This document shows, in pieces, positions 16,886-25,698 of a stretch of DNA of 64,000 nucleotides. The notes below the pieces were generated by a model. That model searched no databases. It was not told the DNA's origin and saw nothing but the letters and a program-made list of their open reading frames with translations. Numbering within the stretch: position 1 is the first letter of the stretch; each line of letters opens with the position of its first letter. Made by a program: the position numbers and the translations under genes. This DNA comes from an uncultured Candidatus Saccharibacteria bacterium (GTDB lineage: Bacteria; Patescibacteriota; Saccharimonadia; Saccharimonadales; Saccharimonadaceae). Location of the stretch: contig CAMYXA010000003.1 of NCBI GenBank assembly GCA_947302975.1, positions 1-64,000 on the forward strand, given 5' to 3'.

Positions 16886-17682
16886 AAATCTGTTCCTGGA
16901 ACGTCAACGGCCTCCGCGCCAATCTAAAGAAAGGCACCTTCCAAGATTTTCTAGCCAAAGAAAACCCAGACATCATCTGCCTGCAAGAAACCAAAGCCAA
17001 GCCAGGACAAGTCGAAGTTGACCTGCCAGACTACGAAGAGCTTTGGAATTCCGCTAAGCGCCCTGGATACTCCGGCACCGCTATCTTCACCAAGAAGAAA
17101 CCGCTAAGCGTCTTCTACGGCTTCACAGACGACCTCAACGCCAGCTACAACTGGCATGAAGATCAGCATGGCTCCGCTACCGACGAAGGCCGCGTTATCA
17201 CCGCTGAATACCCGGATTTCTATCTGGTAAACGTCTATACCCCAAACAGCAAGCACGAACTCACACGCCTAGCTCTCCGCAAAGATCTTTGGGACCCAGC
17301 ATTCCTTAGATTTATAAAAGACCTTAAGAAAACCAAGCCAGTTATTGTTTGCGGCGATTTCAACGCTGCCCACACCGAAATCGATCTTGCCCGTCCAAAA
17401 GATAACGAAGAAAACGCTGGCTACACCAAAGAAGAGCGTCAGGGGATCGACAATATTATAAACGCTGGATTTATCGACACCTTCCGCTACCTCCACCCAG
17501 ATGAAACTGGCCGCTACACTTGGTGGACCTTCCGCGCCGGAGCGAGAGCTAGAAACATCGGCTGGCGCATCGACTACTTCTTCATCTCAAAGCCACTCAA
17601 AGATAATCTAAAAAACGCCGAAATCCACGAGCATTACGCTGGCTCAGACCACTGCCCAATCAGCATTGAAATGGAGTTCTAA
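16882..17682 (+). CDS. xth: Exodeoxyribonuclease III / AP endonuclease
   Basis: 266 aa, the usual length of the ExoIII/APE1 family. Conserved blocks are KICSWNVNGLRA (Asn for metal), CLQETKAK (catalytic Glu, about 35), GYSGTAIFTKKKP, VNVYTPNS, VCGDFNAAH, TWWTFRAGARARNIGWRIDYFFIS and GSDHCPI with the catalytic Asp-His. It cleaves 5' to abasic sites in base excision repair. Overlaps with DUF3137 (4 nt) and the next gene (1 nt) indicate an operon. Confidence 0.95.
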   Translation: MKICSWNVNGLRANLKKGTFQDFLAKENPDIICLQETKAKPGQVEVDLPDYEELWNSAKRPGYSGTAIFTKKKPLSVFYGFTDDLNASYNWHEDQHGSATDEGRVITAEYPDFYLVNVYTPNSKHELTRLALRKDLWDPAFLRFIKDLKKTKPVIVCGDFNAAHTEIDLARPKDNEENAGYTKEERQGIDNIINAGFIDTFRYLHPDETGRYTWWTFRAGARARNIGWRIDYFFISKPLKDNLKNAEIHEHYAGSDHCPISIEMEF

Positions 17683-18458
17683 TGGATTACTTCAAAAAGA
17701 TTGAACAAAACCTTTACTCAGACCTCACCTGGAATATTCCAGACAACAAACAAGGCGAAGTAAATGTCATTGGCGGCAACAGTCAAAGCTTCAATTCTGA
17801 AGTTAAGAGCGCCGAACTTTTGTCCGAAAAATTTCCCGTAAAAACCGTGAACTTGTTCCTTCCGGATGCTCTAAAAACCAAGCTCCCACCTCTAGAAAAC
17901 TTCCGTTTTTTGCCGTCCACTGATTCCGGTTCATTCGCGGATTCCGAAGAGCTAAAAGCCGCCCTAAACTCCGCCGATTTTAATCTCTTGACTGGTAATT
18001 TCTCCAAAAATTCCATCACCGAAAGAGCGCTTTCCGACGCTCTAAAAACAGCAGAAAAGCCAACCCTCATCACGCGCGACACCACCGAACTCATCGCAGC
18101 AGGGAACCCTGAACAACTTTTGATGAACGAAAATCTCTACTTCTTCACTTCACTTCCTGGCATCCAAAAACTCTTCCAATCCGTCTACTATCCAAAAGTC
18201 ATCACCCTTTCGCAGTCACTCATCCAAATCGCTGAAGCCCTTCGCAAGTTCACCCTAAGTTATCCGGTCTCCCTTATTACTTTTCATAACGGACAAATCC
18301 TAGTCGCCAAAAATGGCAACGTCTCAGCCGTCGCAATTGAAAATACCAGCCTCACACCACTCACATTGTGGGGAAGCGAGCTAGCCTCAAAAATCACTGC
18401 TTATAATCTATACAACCCAAACAACTTCGAGCAAGCGACTATTTCTTCGCTTTTTTAG
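17682..18458 (+). CDS. Hypothetical protein, possible NnrD-like ribokinase fold
   Basis: 258 aa. Not firmly recognised. The start SDLTWNIPDNKQGEVNVIGGNSQSFNSE recalls the NAD(P)HX dehydratase (NnrD/YjeF C-terminal) opening PxxxHKGxxGxVLVIGGS. VNLFLPDALK, FNLLTGNFSKNS and PTLITRDTTELIA fit strand-loop positions of that ribokinase-like fold. The GxxD catalytic motif of true NnrD is not evident, so it may be a degenerate relative. It starts 1 nt inside the xth stop and its last 20 nt overlap the convergent gene on the other strand. Confidence 0.5.
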   Translation: MDYFKKIEQNLYSDLTWNIPDNKQGEVNVIGGNSQSFNSEVKSAELLSEKFPVKTVNLFLPDALKTKLPPLENFRFLPSTDSGSFADSEELKAALNSADFNLLTGNFSKNSITERALSDALKTAEKPTLITRDTTELIAAGNPEQLLMNENLYFFTSLPGIQKLFQSVYYPKVITLSQSLIQIAEALRKFTLSYPVSLITFHNGQILVAKNGNVSAVAIENTSLTPLTLWGSELASKITAYNLYNPNNFEQATISSLF

Positions 18459-19089
18459 ATAACTCTTTCTCGATATCCACTGCGTCGCGAGAGATATGCT
18501 CGCGGCGTTCTTTAAGAAACATCCACAAAAGTCCACAAATCGAAAGCCCACAAGACAAGAAGACGATGCGCGCGACAAGCGGCCATTCATTCACCATCAA
18601 AATCCAAATAGCAACCATCACCACCGTAAAGAGATAGAAGAATCGGCGAGCCATAATAATCTTCTTCGCCAAATTAAAGTTTCTAGCGCACAAAGAATTC
18701 CTTGTGCAGTTGTCTGGATGGCCCAGAAACTTGCCATAGACAATGAGTTCAATTACGCCGCAGATCACAGCCGTGCCAAACATAATAATAAGACCAGCAA
18801 TCATGTTGATGCGGAGCGTGAAGAATAACACGGCTGCAAACCACAAAAGAAGATCGGCAAACATATCGTATTGCGCAGCGTACTTACGGTATTTTGGCGC
18901 TTTATTCTTCGGGAATGGCCAACGTGTAGCACAAGTGCCATCAAACGCGTCCGTAAGCTCAGCAAAGAAGAACATCAAGAATCCGCCCGAGATCGAGCCT
19001 CCAATAACCCCCCAAACGATAAGCGCAGACGATAGAATAATACGAGCGAGCGTCAAAATGTCTGCCATGTACCACAAAATCTTTTTCAT
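18439..19089 (-). CDS. CDP-alcohol phosphatidyltransferase-like membrane protein
   Basis: 216 aa with about five hydrophobic segments. The region DAFDGTCATR...KYAAQYDMFADLL lines up with the CDP-alcohol phosphotransferase motif (DxxDGxxAR, 8 residues, GxxxDxxxD). However, it carries CATR in place of the normal AR, has a longer spacer and lacks the Gly before the second Asp pair. It may thus be an altered or reduced-activity relative. The family joins a CDP-activated lipid to an alcohol such as glycerol-phosphate or inositol-phosphate. It overlaps the upstream glycosyltransferase by ATGA, so the pair probably builds a glycolipid anchor. The C-terminus is basic (KELSKKAKK). Confidence 0.65.
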   Translation of the reverse strand: MKKILWYMADILTLARIILSSALIVWGVIGGSISGGFLMFFFAELTDAFDGTCATRWPFPKNKAPKYRKYAAQYDMFADLLLWFAAVLFFTLRINMIAGLIIMFGTAVICGVIELIVYGKFLGHPDNCTRNSLCARNFNLAKKIIMARRFFYLFTVVMVAIWILMVNEWPLVARIVFLSCGLSICGLLWMFLKERREHISRDAVDIEKELSKKAKK

Positions 19090-20315
19090 TTCTTAACCCT
19101 TTCATAAATACTTAATAGTTTTTTAATCTGATGTGACTGTTTTGCTTGGTTACGATCTTTGATCATCGCAACACTCATACGCACAATTTTTTCTGGATCA
19201 TTATAGATATCAGTGAGCGCCTTCGCGAGATCTTTTGGCTCTGGGCCATCAGCAAGATAGACGCCGTTTTTAGTCGTCACTTCAAGCATGTCTGGATCGC
19301 AAATCAAAATTGGAAGACCAGTCACCTCAGCCTCAAGCATAGTCATTGGCTGATTATCAAATCCATATGAAGCGAGCACTCCGAGATGAGATTCCTTCAT
19401 CGTTTTCAAAATTTCTTCGCGTTTCGTATCACCATGGAAGTTCACCTTAAGACGATTGAGTTTGACGTAGTTCTTGCCGAGAATAATATCCGTACCAGAA
19501 CCGAAGGCTTCCATCACGTATGGGAAATCGACCATCTTTAATGCTTCAAGAAACTTCATTGCGCGCTTTTCTGGCGAGAAGCGGCTATTCCAAACGATCT
19601 TGAGCGGTTCGTTTGCCATTATCCTTCGCGCCGAGACGCGTGCCGGTACCAAATCGTCGTCAATACCATTCGAAACCACATCAATGTCGCGCGTCACACC
19701 ATAATGCGTAAGTTTCTCTTTAAAATGTTTGGACGGAGTTATGACAGCATCTGCCGCGTTGGCGTGGTTCACCATCAAAGTCCACATCTTGGCACGAGCA
19801 TAATTTGTAGCTAAATATTTGTCCTTCTTTACTTTTGTCTCATGTGGCATGTACCACGAATGGAACCAGTTCAAATGAAATGCCACAAACGAGCGCAAAC
19901 CAAACGGAATAATACTCGTCTCACCCATATCCTCGCGACCATGCATCGTCTGAACTACCGGAATCTTCAACTTGCGACCAAGGCGAATCCCGGCGATCGA
20001 ACATCCACCTTCATAATGAATATGAAAAACGTCGAACTCCTTGAGCTCAGGAAAGTTCTTCATCAACCATTTCTCAATCACGCGTGGACGGCGCGAAATC
20101 GGCGCAATTCCAAGAAAGAACAGCTTGCAGCTTGGGACAATATAGATATAATCATTCATTAGTGCCGCGAGTTCTCTCTCAGGACGATGAAAACCGGTCG
20201 AAAAAATATAGACCGTATGGCCGAGCTCTTCGAGCGCATGCTTTTGAGCATTCATTGAAGAGACAATGCCGCCATTGAGATCCAAATACGCATCCGTAAA
20301 GAAAGCAATTTTCAT
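19086..20315 (-). CDS. Family 4 glycosyltransferase
   Basis: 409 aa, GT-B fold. The N-terminal domain has FFTDAYLDLNGGIVSSMNAQKHALEELGH, HIHYEGGCSIAGIRLG and VVQTMHGREDMG. The C-terminal nucleotide-sugar domain has PLKIVWNSRFSPEKR and ASYGFDNQPMTMLEAEVTGLPIL, the E-x7-E pattern of GT4 retaining enzymes. It resembles glycolipid glycosyltransferases that act on diacylglycerol or phosphatidyl-inositol acceptors. The coupled CDP-alcohol phosphotransferase-like gene supports a membrane-lipid product. A TAAAAT box ends 6 nt before the ATG, so the transcript is probably leaderless. Confidence 0.88.
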   Translation of the reverse strand: MKIAFFTDAYLDLNGGIVSSMNAQKHALEELGHTVYIFSTGFHRPERELAALMNDYIYIVPSCKLFFLGIAPISRRPRVIEKWLMKNFPELKEFDVFHIHYEGGCSIAGIRLGRKLKIPVVQTMHGREDMGETSIIPFGLRSFVAFHLNWFHSWYMPHETKVKKDKYLATNYARAKMWTLMVNHANAADAVITPSKHFKEKLTHYGVTRDIDVVSNGIDDDLVPARVSARRIMANEPLKIVWNSRFSPEKRAMKFLEALKMVDFPYVMEAFGSGTDIILGKNYVKLNRLKVNFHGDTKREEILKTMKESHLGVLASYGFDNQPMTMLEAEVTGLPILICDPDMLEVTTKNGVYLADGPEPKDLAKALTDIYNDPEKIVRMSVAMIKDRNQAKQSHQIKKLLSIYERVKK

Positions 20316-20321
20316 ATCCTT

Positions 20322-20327
20322 ATTTTA
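20322..20327 (-). promoter_or_regulatory. Leaderless -10 box of the GT4 gene
   Basis: TAAAAT on the minus strand, 6-nt gap to the ATG at 20315. Confidence 0.5.
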
Positions 20328-20340
20328 ACACTGGAGACAC

Positions 20341-20363
20341 AAAAAATCGACCTCGCAAGGTCG
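20341..20363 (-). terminator. Terminator of tRNA-Leu
   Basis: On the minus strand CGACCT-TGCG-AGGTCG followed by ATTTTTT, a few nucleotides after the tRNA 3' end. Confidence 0.85.
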
Positions 20364-20369
20364 TAATAT

Positions 20370-20456
20370 TGGTGGGCGAAGAGGGAATCGAACCCTCACG
20401 ATATTACTATCACTAGATTTTGAGTCTGGCGCGTCTACCAATTCCGCCATTCGCCC
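20370..20456 (-). tRNA. tRNA-Leu(CAA)
   Basis: 87 nt including an encoded CCA. Acceptor GGGCGAA pairs with TTCGCCC, the D-arm reads GGCGGAATTGGTAGACGCGC (class II tRNA-Leu), and the anticodon loop CTCAAAA gives anticodon CAA for UUG codons. A long variable arm (GTGATAGTAATATCGT) and the T-loop GGTTCGATTCC complete the cloverleaf. Confidence 0.95.
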
Positions 20457-20494
20457 ATATCTTATATTTTAACATATTTTGAGCGCTTTTATGA

Positions 20495-20500
20495 TATAAT
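20495..20500 (+). promoter_or_regulatory. Leaderless -10 box of the sortase gene
   Basis: TATAAT ends 6 nt before the ATG at 20507. Confidence 0.65.
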
Positions 20501-20506
20501 TTTTTT

Positions 20507-21730
20507 ATGAATCCAGAAAACGGTGGGCAACCAATCTTCAGCAGCAGTAACCCTGCTGCCAGCGCTGCACCGCAACCTGCAACTACCCCTGTTCAGCCAA
20601 CAACTCCAGCGCAGCCAAGCAGTGTTGATTTGCAACGCCAAACCGCCTCGACAATCGCAAGGCGTAAAGTTCTTGCTGCCTACTCTGCCGCCGCCAAGAA
20701 AAACGCTCAGGATCATCAGACCTACATGAATAACGCTTCCTCCATGAAACAGGAAGCCATCAATACGACCATCAATTCCGAATCTTGGAAAAAGTATCAT
20801 TCCGCCTGGCAAAATTACTATCAGAAATACTACAGCGAATACTATGCCAAAGCCGCCAAGACCTATGTCGAGCGCGAACGCTTGAAAGACGCCCGCGATA
20901 AAGAAGAAGAAAAGGAAATCTTCATCGGCAGAAAAACCGCCGAAGACAAGTTGCGTCTTTTCATCCGCAAGAAAGCCACCGATTCCGCCAGAAAAACTCG
21001 CCGTCACCGCAAGATTATCCCAATCCTTGCTGGCGCTTTTGTCGTTCTTCTCATCTTGTTCTTGCAATATAACCGCCTTATTTTCGCCCCAATCATGGCC
21101 TACATCTCGCCAGGCGGCAACGCCGCATCCGAGATTGAGTCAATCGATCCAACTGTGACCGCAACAGTCTCAGCCGAGCCAAAGCTCATTATTCCAAAGC
21201 TAAACGTCAACGTTCCAGTCCACTTTGGCATTAGCAATGCTGATGTCATGCAAGCTATGACCGACGGTGTTGCTCACTATCGTGTTTCCGGCGCCGATGC
21301 CTTCCCAGGTCAAATTGGCAACCTCGTCATCACCGGCCACTCCGCAGGCGACGTCTACGACTCAAACAAATATAAGTTCATCTTCTCCGGCCTCGAACGC
21401 CTCGAGGATGGCGATCTCATCTACGTCAACTACGAAGGTACTCGCTACACCTATTCCGTGAACAAAAAACAAGTCGTCGAACCAACCAACGTCGCCGCCC
21501 TTGCTATGGATACCGAAAAGCCACTCATCACCCTTATCACCTGCACCCCACTCGGAACTAGCCGCTATCGCCTCCTCGTGACCGGCGAGCAAATCTCCCC
21601 AAGCTACGAGTCCGCCGAGAACAGCGACACCTACGCCTTCAAACCAGATTCACAAGAATCAACCATCGAAATGCCGTCCAACAGTCCATCCTTCTTTGAA
21701 GGAATTTGGAATTGGCTAACTGGCAAATAA
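20507..21730 (+). CDS. Sortase-family transpeptidase
   Basis: 407 aa. The first 60 residues are Pro/Ala/Gln-rich, followed by a charged helical region rich in Tyr/Lys (YQKYYSEYYAKAAKTYVERERL). One transmembrane helix sits at about 170-190 and the sortase barrel outside it. Catalytic residues: His about 279 in VITGHSAGD, Cys about 345 in LITCTPLG, Arg about 354 in SRYRLLV. The TLxTC...R pattern is sortase. A large cytoplasmic N-terminus is unusual; sortases usually have short ones. No LPXTG protein was seen in the window. Its last 15 nt overlap the convergent PEGA gene. Confidence 0.9.
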   Translation: MNPENGGQPIFSSSNPAASAAPQPATTPVQPTTPAQPSSVDLQRQTASTIARRKVLAAYSAAAKKNAQDHQTYMNNASSMKQEAINTTINSESWKKYHSAWQNYYQKYYSEYYAKAAKTYVERERLKDARDKEEEKEIFIGRKTAEDKLRLFIRKKATDSARKTRRHRKIIPILAGAFVVLLILFLQYNRLIFAPIMAYISPGGNAASEIESIDPTVTATVSAEPKLIIPKLNVNVPVHFGISNADVMQAMTDGVAHYRVSGADAFPGQIGNLVITGHSAGDVYDSNKYKFIFSGLERLEDGDLIYVNYEGTRYTYSVNKKQVVEPTNVAALAMDTEKPLITLITCTPLGTSRYRLLVTGEQISPSYESAENSDTYAFKPDSQESTIEMPSNSPSFFEGIWNWLTGK

Positions 21731-23146
21731 ATCAGTTCGCATTAGTTTACCGTCACTGTAATAATACAGCCAACGGGTGTCATGAATAAATGCTTCAAAA
21801 GCGCTAGAAACGCCATTAATAAGTTCGTGGCGATTTAATCCGTCATAATCGTAGGCAATCATTGTGCCGTCTTTCACAACATAGAATAGATAATCATCAA
21901 GCCAATAAATCTTCGGGCTCTCAATCGTGAATCTATTTACATTTTCGGATTCCATATCGAGAGTAGCGACATTGTCACCATTTTTCATTAATACAAAATC
22001 ATCGAATTTTCCAATCTGAACTTCAGTTGGTACAAAGCCAATTTCTTCTTGCAAAACTTCCTCAATCGCATCCTTATCCTCGTCCGAGCCAGGCATACGG
22101 CCACTATATAAAGATACGTTCTTCTCGTCAACGATAGTTAGATAATCATTGTCATAGAACCTACCAAGATTAATTTTAAGCACGCGATTTTCGGCATCCA
22201 AGATCTTCTTTGGCAATGATTCAAAGTTATCTAGGCCCCCGATATATCTATTCTCTCCATTGTCGGAATAGAAAACTACCTTGCCGTCAAAATAATCATA
22301 CGCGCCCACATTCGTAGCCAAAATTCCAGAAATCGATTTTCCCGGAACATTAATCTTTCTAAGGTTGCCATTTTCAACTGCTAAGATATTATCACCAGAG
22401 TCATCCATCGAAACGAAGTTGTCAGAAAAGTTCATACCAAATGCACGCGTAAGATTTAAGCTATGCTCTGGATTATCAACATCTAGTATCACCCAATTCT
22501 TACTGCTATCTTGAATATCAAAGAGCACCTTATTATTATCCCTATTCCATCTTGCGCTCAAAATATTACCAGAGAAGATTCCGGTGCTGGCGCCAGAAGC
22601 TCTGCTTGTTCCAGGAATAATTCCAGAAACATCCAAGTCCTCAAAAGCGGCTGTATTGCCGCCGATATGCTGAATTGCCCATTTGTCGGTATTGTTCGTA
22701 TATATAACTTTCTTATGATCACGAGAAACGATATTCTTTGTAAAAGTATTATCAATTAGTCCAGCCTCTTCCGAGATTAACTCAACAGGAAAGAGCCTGA
22801 CATAACCAAGGCGATACATTAGCCCGTCCGAAACGTAGACATGTTTTTTCCAAGAGCTATAACCCTCTTTTCGGATCTCCACATCATGTTCACCACTGGC
22901 CACAATCTTGCTACCATTGGTTCTTTGCATCCAACCAGATTCGCCATCCACCACAATATCAGCTCCAGTCGGAAGCGAGTTGATCTGAATCATACCTTGT
23001 CGTTCAATCTTGAAGTCTTGGTTAATCCAATATCCAGACACAACCATGACGAGAATCACCATCACAATAATTACAGCAAGAAACATGACGGCTTCAGAAA
23101 AAATGACCTTAATGGCCTGACGTTTTCTTTGTTGTTCAATGTCCAT
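21716..23146 (-). CDS. Membrane-anchored PEGA-domain protein
   Basis: 476 aa from ATG at 23146. A longer open frame reaches 23527, but the TATAAT at 23153-23158 ends 6 nt before this ATG, and the divergent gene begins at 23240. An N-terminal transmembrane helix (about 15-40, EAVMFLAVIIVMVILVMVVSGYW) is followed by a PEGA domain (MIQINSLPTGADIVVDGE through IRKEGYSSWKKHVYVSDG). PEGA domains are beta-sandwich surface modules. The rest (about 110-476) repeats short beta motifs (KVIYTNNTDKWAIQ, NKVLFDIQDSSKNWVILD, FVSMDDSGDNILAVENGNLRK) like a beta-propeller. An extracytoplasmic binding role is likely. Confidence 0.8.
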   Translation of the reverse strand: MDIEQQRKRQAIKVIFSEAVMFLAVIIVMVILVMVVSGYWINQDFKIERQGMIQINSLPTGADIVVDGESGWMQRTNGSKIVASGEHDVEIRKEGYSSWKKHVYVSDGLMYRLGYVRLFPVELISEEAGLIDNTFTKNIVSRDHKKVIYTNNTDKWAIQHIGGNTAAFEDLDVSGIIPGTSRASGASTGIFSGNILSARWNRDNNKVLFDIQDSSKNWVILDVDNPEHSLNLTRAFGMNFSDNFVSMDDSGDNILAVENGNLRKINVPGKSISGILATNVGAYDYFDGKVVFYSDNGENRYIGGLDNFESLPKKILDAENRVLKINLGRFYDNDYLTIVDEKNVSLYSGRMPGSDEDKDAIEEVLQEEIGFVPTEVQIGKFDDFVLMKNGDNVATLDMESENVNRFTIESPKIYWLDDYLFYVVKDGTMIAYDYDGLNRHELINGVSSAFEAFIHDTRWLYYYSDGKLMRTDLFAS

Positions 23147-23152
23147 AAAATA

Positions 23153-23158
23153 ATTATA
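23153..23158 (-). promoter_or_regulatory. Leaderless -10 box of the PEGA gene
   Basis: TATAAT on the minus strand, 6-nt gap to the ATG. Confidence 0.65.
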
Positions 23159-23239
23159 CCATTTTTTAAAAACCTCTTGCTTTTTTATTACGCTTAATGT
23201 TAAATTAAGGTTAAGGTAAAGTGAGGTTATTAGAAAAAA

Positions 23240-24166
23240 ATGAACAAATCCGGTAGCGACGCTGTTGTGATTAAACGCAAAGTCAACGCATCTACGACCC
23301 TCAATCGCAAATATGTTTCTCGTCCAAATTCCAAGAGAGAAACAACCGACGCGGCAGCTGAGTACAAAAATAATCAAATCCTTCGCCGCAAAGCCATCGC
23401 AGAGCAAATGAATCGTGCCGAAGCAGAACGCCTTGCCGCTAAGAGCCGTGGTTTTGTTCAGGCCCCAAGGTCTGCCGAGCCAGCCAAAGCCGCCGAAGAA
23501 GCCCCGATTTCTCCAGCCGTAAAACACCCACTCCAGATTTCCGCTAGTGAGACCATGCGCATGAAAAAAGCCGCAGACGCCGAGCCAGCCAAAAAATCCG
23601 CCAGCGAACTAAAGGAAGCCGCCATCAAGAAAGCTCTCGCCGACATCGCCAAGGATTCCGCCGATGAAAAATCCGCCCTTAAAGCTCGTCCAAAGTTTGG
23701 TTTTTGGCGCATTATTCTCGCCCTCTCTTGCGCAACGGCATCCGTTTTTGCCATCGGATATCTTATTCGCATCAACATGCCTGATTTTTCACTTCGCGTT
23801 GCCGCTATGCAAACCGGCATCGAAGCCACCTATCCAAGCTATCGCTGTGGCCACAGCCTCGGCTCCATCACCTCCGAAAACGGCAAGATCTCAATGGAAT
23901 TCTATAACGACAAAGACGGCAAAAAATTTGTCATCACCGAAGAAAAATCATCCTGGGATTCAACCGCCCTTCTCAATAACTACGTTAAGCAAAACTTCGA
24001 CAAAGACTACGTAACCGTCCGCGAACAAGGCCTCACAATCTACATAGATTCCGAAGAAGCCGCCTGGGTTAACGGTGGAATCGTCTACAAGATGGACCTA
24101 AGAAACGATAGCCTAACCAAAAATCAAATCCGTTCAATCGCCACCTCATTTAGCTCTGCAAATTAG
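23240..24166 (+). CDS. Single-pass membrane protein with DUF4367-like C-terminus
   Basis: 308 aa. A long basic, Ala/Lys/Glu-rich cytoplasmic region (1-155) is predicted helical. One transmembrane helix lies at about 157-178 (FGFWRIILALSCATASVFAIGYLI). An external domain follows with CGHSLGSITSENGKISMEFYND, KFVITEEKSSWDSTALLNNYV, GLTIYIDSEEAAWVNGGIVYKM and LTKNQIRSIATSF. That last part has the spacing of DUF4367 domains (insert-into-membrane anti-sigma-like or lipoprotein sensors). It is divergent from the PEGA gene, with a weak promoter (TTGCTT, TTAAAT) and no evident Shine-Dalgarno sequence. Confidence 0.65.
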   Translation: MNKSGSDAVVIKRKVNASTTLNRKYVSRPNSKRETTDAAAEYKNNQILRRKAIAEQMNRAEAERLAAKSRGFVQAPRSAEPAKAAEEAPISPAVKHPLQISASETMRMKKAADAEPAKKSASELKEAAIKKALADIAKDSADEKSALKARPKFGFWRIILALSCATASVFAIGYLIRINMPDFSLRVAAMQTGIEATYPSYRCGHSLGSITSENGKISMEFYNDKDGKKFVITEEKSSWDSTALLNNYVKQNFDKDYVTVREQGLTIYIDSEEAAWVNGGIVYKMDLRNDSLTKNQIRSIATSFSSAN

Positions 24167-24186
24167 CTTTTACCCCATAAATGTGA

Positions 24187-24192
24187 TATAAT
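24187..24192 (+). promoter_or_regulatory. Leaderless -10 box of gltX
   Basis: TATAAT ends 6 nt before the ATG at 24199. Confidence 0.65.
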
Positions 24193-24198
24193 TTTTGC

Positions 24199-25641
24199 AT
24201 GGAAAAAGCTATTACTCGTTTTGCGCCAAGCCCAACTGGCTATATTCACATTGGGAACGTTCGTTCTGCAATCTATCCTTATCTTGTTGCCAAGCAAACC
24301 GGCGGCAAAATGATTCTACGCATTGAAGACACTGACCAAGCTCGCTATGTCGAAGGTGCCACCGAACTAATCGAAGATACTTTGAAGTGGCTCGGTATCG
24401 ATTGGGACGAAGGTCCAATCATTGGCGGCGATCATGGTCCATATTTCCAAACCGAAAGAAAAGAGCATTATGTCGAGTGGGCCAAAAAATTAATTGCAGC
24501 CGGCCGCGCATATGCTGATCCAACTTCTCCAGAACAAATCGAAGCCTACAGGGAAGAATGCAGAAAAAATAACGTACCATTTCTTTATCGTAATTACCGT
24601 CCAGAAAACACCCCGGAATGGGAACCAGGAATGCCACTCAGGTTCAAGACTGATCCAAAAGACTATTCATGGCACGATGAAGTTATGGGCGACATGAAGA
24701 CTGGTCCAGAAGTCTTAGATGACATCATTTTGATCAAAAAAGATGGTCTCCCAACCTATAATTTCGCCCACATCGTGGACGATGCCGAAATGGGTATTAC
24801 CCACATTATGCGCGGTGTCGAATACCTTTCTTCAACTCCAAATTATCTTGCAATCTATGAGGCTCTCGGCATCGAACATCCAAAATTCGTCTCTCTCCCA
24901 CACATTCTAGCTCCACAAGGCAACAAAAAACTCGGCAAACGCGATGGCGCTAAATCTGTCACCGAATACCGTGATGACGGCGTTTTACCAGAGGCAATGC
25001 TTAATTATCTCGCCTGCCTCGGCTGGAACGATGGTTCCGAACAAGAAATTTATACAAAAGACGAGCTTATCGAAAAGTTTTCAATCGACCGCATCCAGAC
25101 CTCTGGTGCTCGCTACGATGAAGTTAAACTTCTTTGGATGAATGGCCAATGGATTCGCCGTATCGCCGACGAAGAGGGAATTGACGCGCTTTATTCTCGC
25201 ACTGCTGGTTTCTGGCCAGAGAGCGCCAAGAGTTACTCCGACGAATACAAGACTAGCGTCCTATCTATCATCTATGACCGTTTGAAGACACTCTCCGATC
25301 TTCGCACGATGACTAATTATTTCTTCGAAGATCCAACAATTGATCTCTCCCAAATTATCGACAATAAATTCTTAAAGAAATTCTCCGAAGCCGAAATCGA
25401 AGATTTGCTCAAAAAATCTATCGCAAAGCTTTCTGGTGTTGAGAATTGGGACGAAAACACCCTCCAAGACGCCCTGAACGAGCTTCTTGCCGAGACCGAG
25501 AAGAAACCAGCCGAATTATTCAGCCTCATCCGTCTCAGTCTCTCATTTGCGCCATTTAGCCCAGCCTTGAACCTCACCTTGAAGGTACTCGGAAAAGACT
25601 TGTCGCTTGCCCGCCTCAACGCTGTTGCTCGCACAATCTAG
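24199..25641 (+). CDS. gltX: Glutamyl-tRNA synthetase
   Basis: 480 aa, class I aminoacyl-tRNA synthetase. The HIGH-type motif is in FAPSPTGYIHIGNVRSA (residues 8-24) and the KMSKS-equivalent is KKLGKRDGAKSV (about 242). LRIEDTDQARYV and VVDDAEMGITHIMRGVEYLSSTP-like blocks complete the catalytic core. An anticodon-binding helical domain occupies the last 150 residues. It charges tRNA-Glu; the tRNA-Glu(CTC) gene lies 1.4 kb downstream. In organisms without GlnRS it may also charge tRNA-Gln, which cannot be decided here. Confidence 0.96.
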   Translation: MEKAITRFAPSPTGYIHIGNVRSAIYPYLVAKQTGGKMILRIEDTDQARYVEGATELIEDTLKWLGIDWDEGPIIGGDHGPYFQTERKEHYVEWAKKLIAAGRAYADPTSPEQIEAYREECRKNNVPFLYRNYRPENTPEWEPGMPLRFKTDPKDYSWHDEVMGDMKTGPEVLDDIILIKKDGLPTYNFAHIVDDAEMGITHIMRGVEYLSSTPNYLAIYEALGIEHPKFVSLPHILAPQGNKKLGKRDGAKSVTEYRDDGVLPEAMLNYLACLGWNDGSEQEIYTKDELIEKFSIDRIQTSGARYDEVKLLWMNGQWIRRIADEEGIDALYSRTAGFWPESAKSYSDEYKTSVLSIIYDRLKTLSDLRTMTNYFFEDPTIDLSQIIDNKFLKKFSEAEIEDLLKKSIAKLSGVENWDENTLQDALNELLAETEKKPAELFSLIRLSLSFAPFSPALNLTLKVLGKDLSLARLNAVARTI

Positions 25642-25675
25642 CCCTGACACATTTCCTCTTTCATGACGCCTATGC

Positions 25676-25681
25676 TAAAAT
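25676..25681 (+). promoter_or_regulatory. Extended -10 of the DUF3048 gene
   Basis: TGcTAAAAT with no good -35, 17 nt before the start at 25699; GAAGGGAGGAA is the ribosome binding site between them. Confidence 0.5.
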
Positions 25682-25698
25682 AGAAGGGAGGAATTATT

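Noticed and set aside
23147-23527. 127-codon N-terminal extension of the PEGA protein
   Set aside because: A TATAAT sits 6 nt before the ATG at 23146 and the divergent gene starts at 23240; the extension is low-complexity Gly/Trp/Phe and antisense to that gene.
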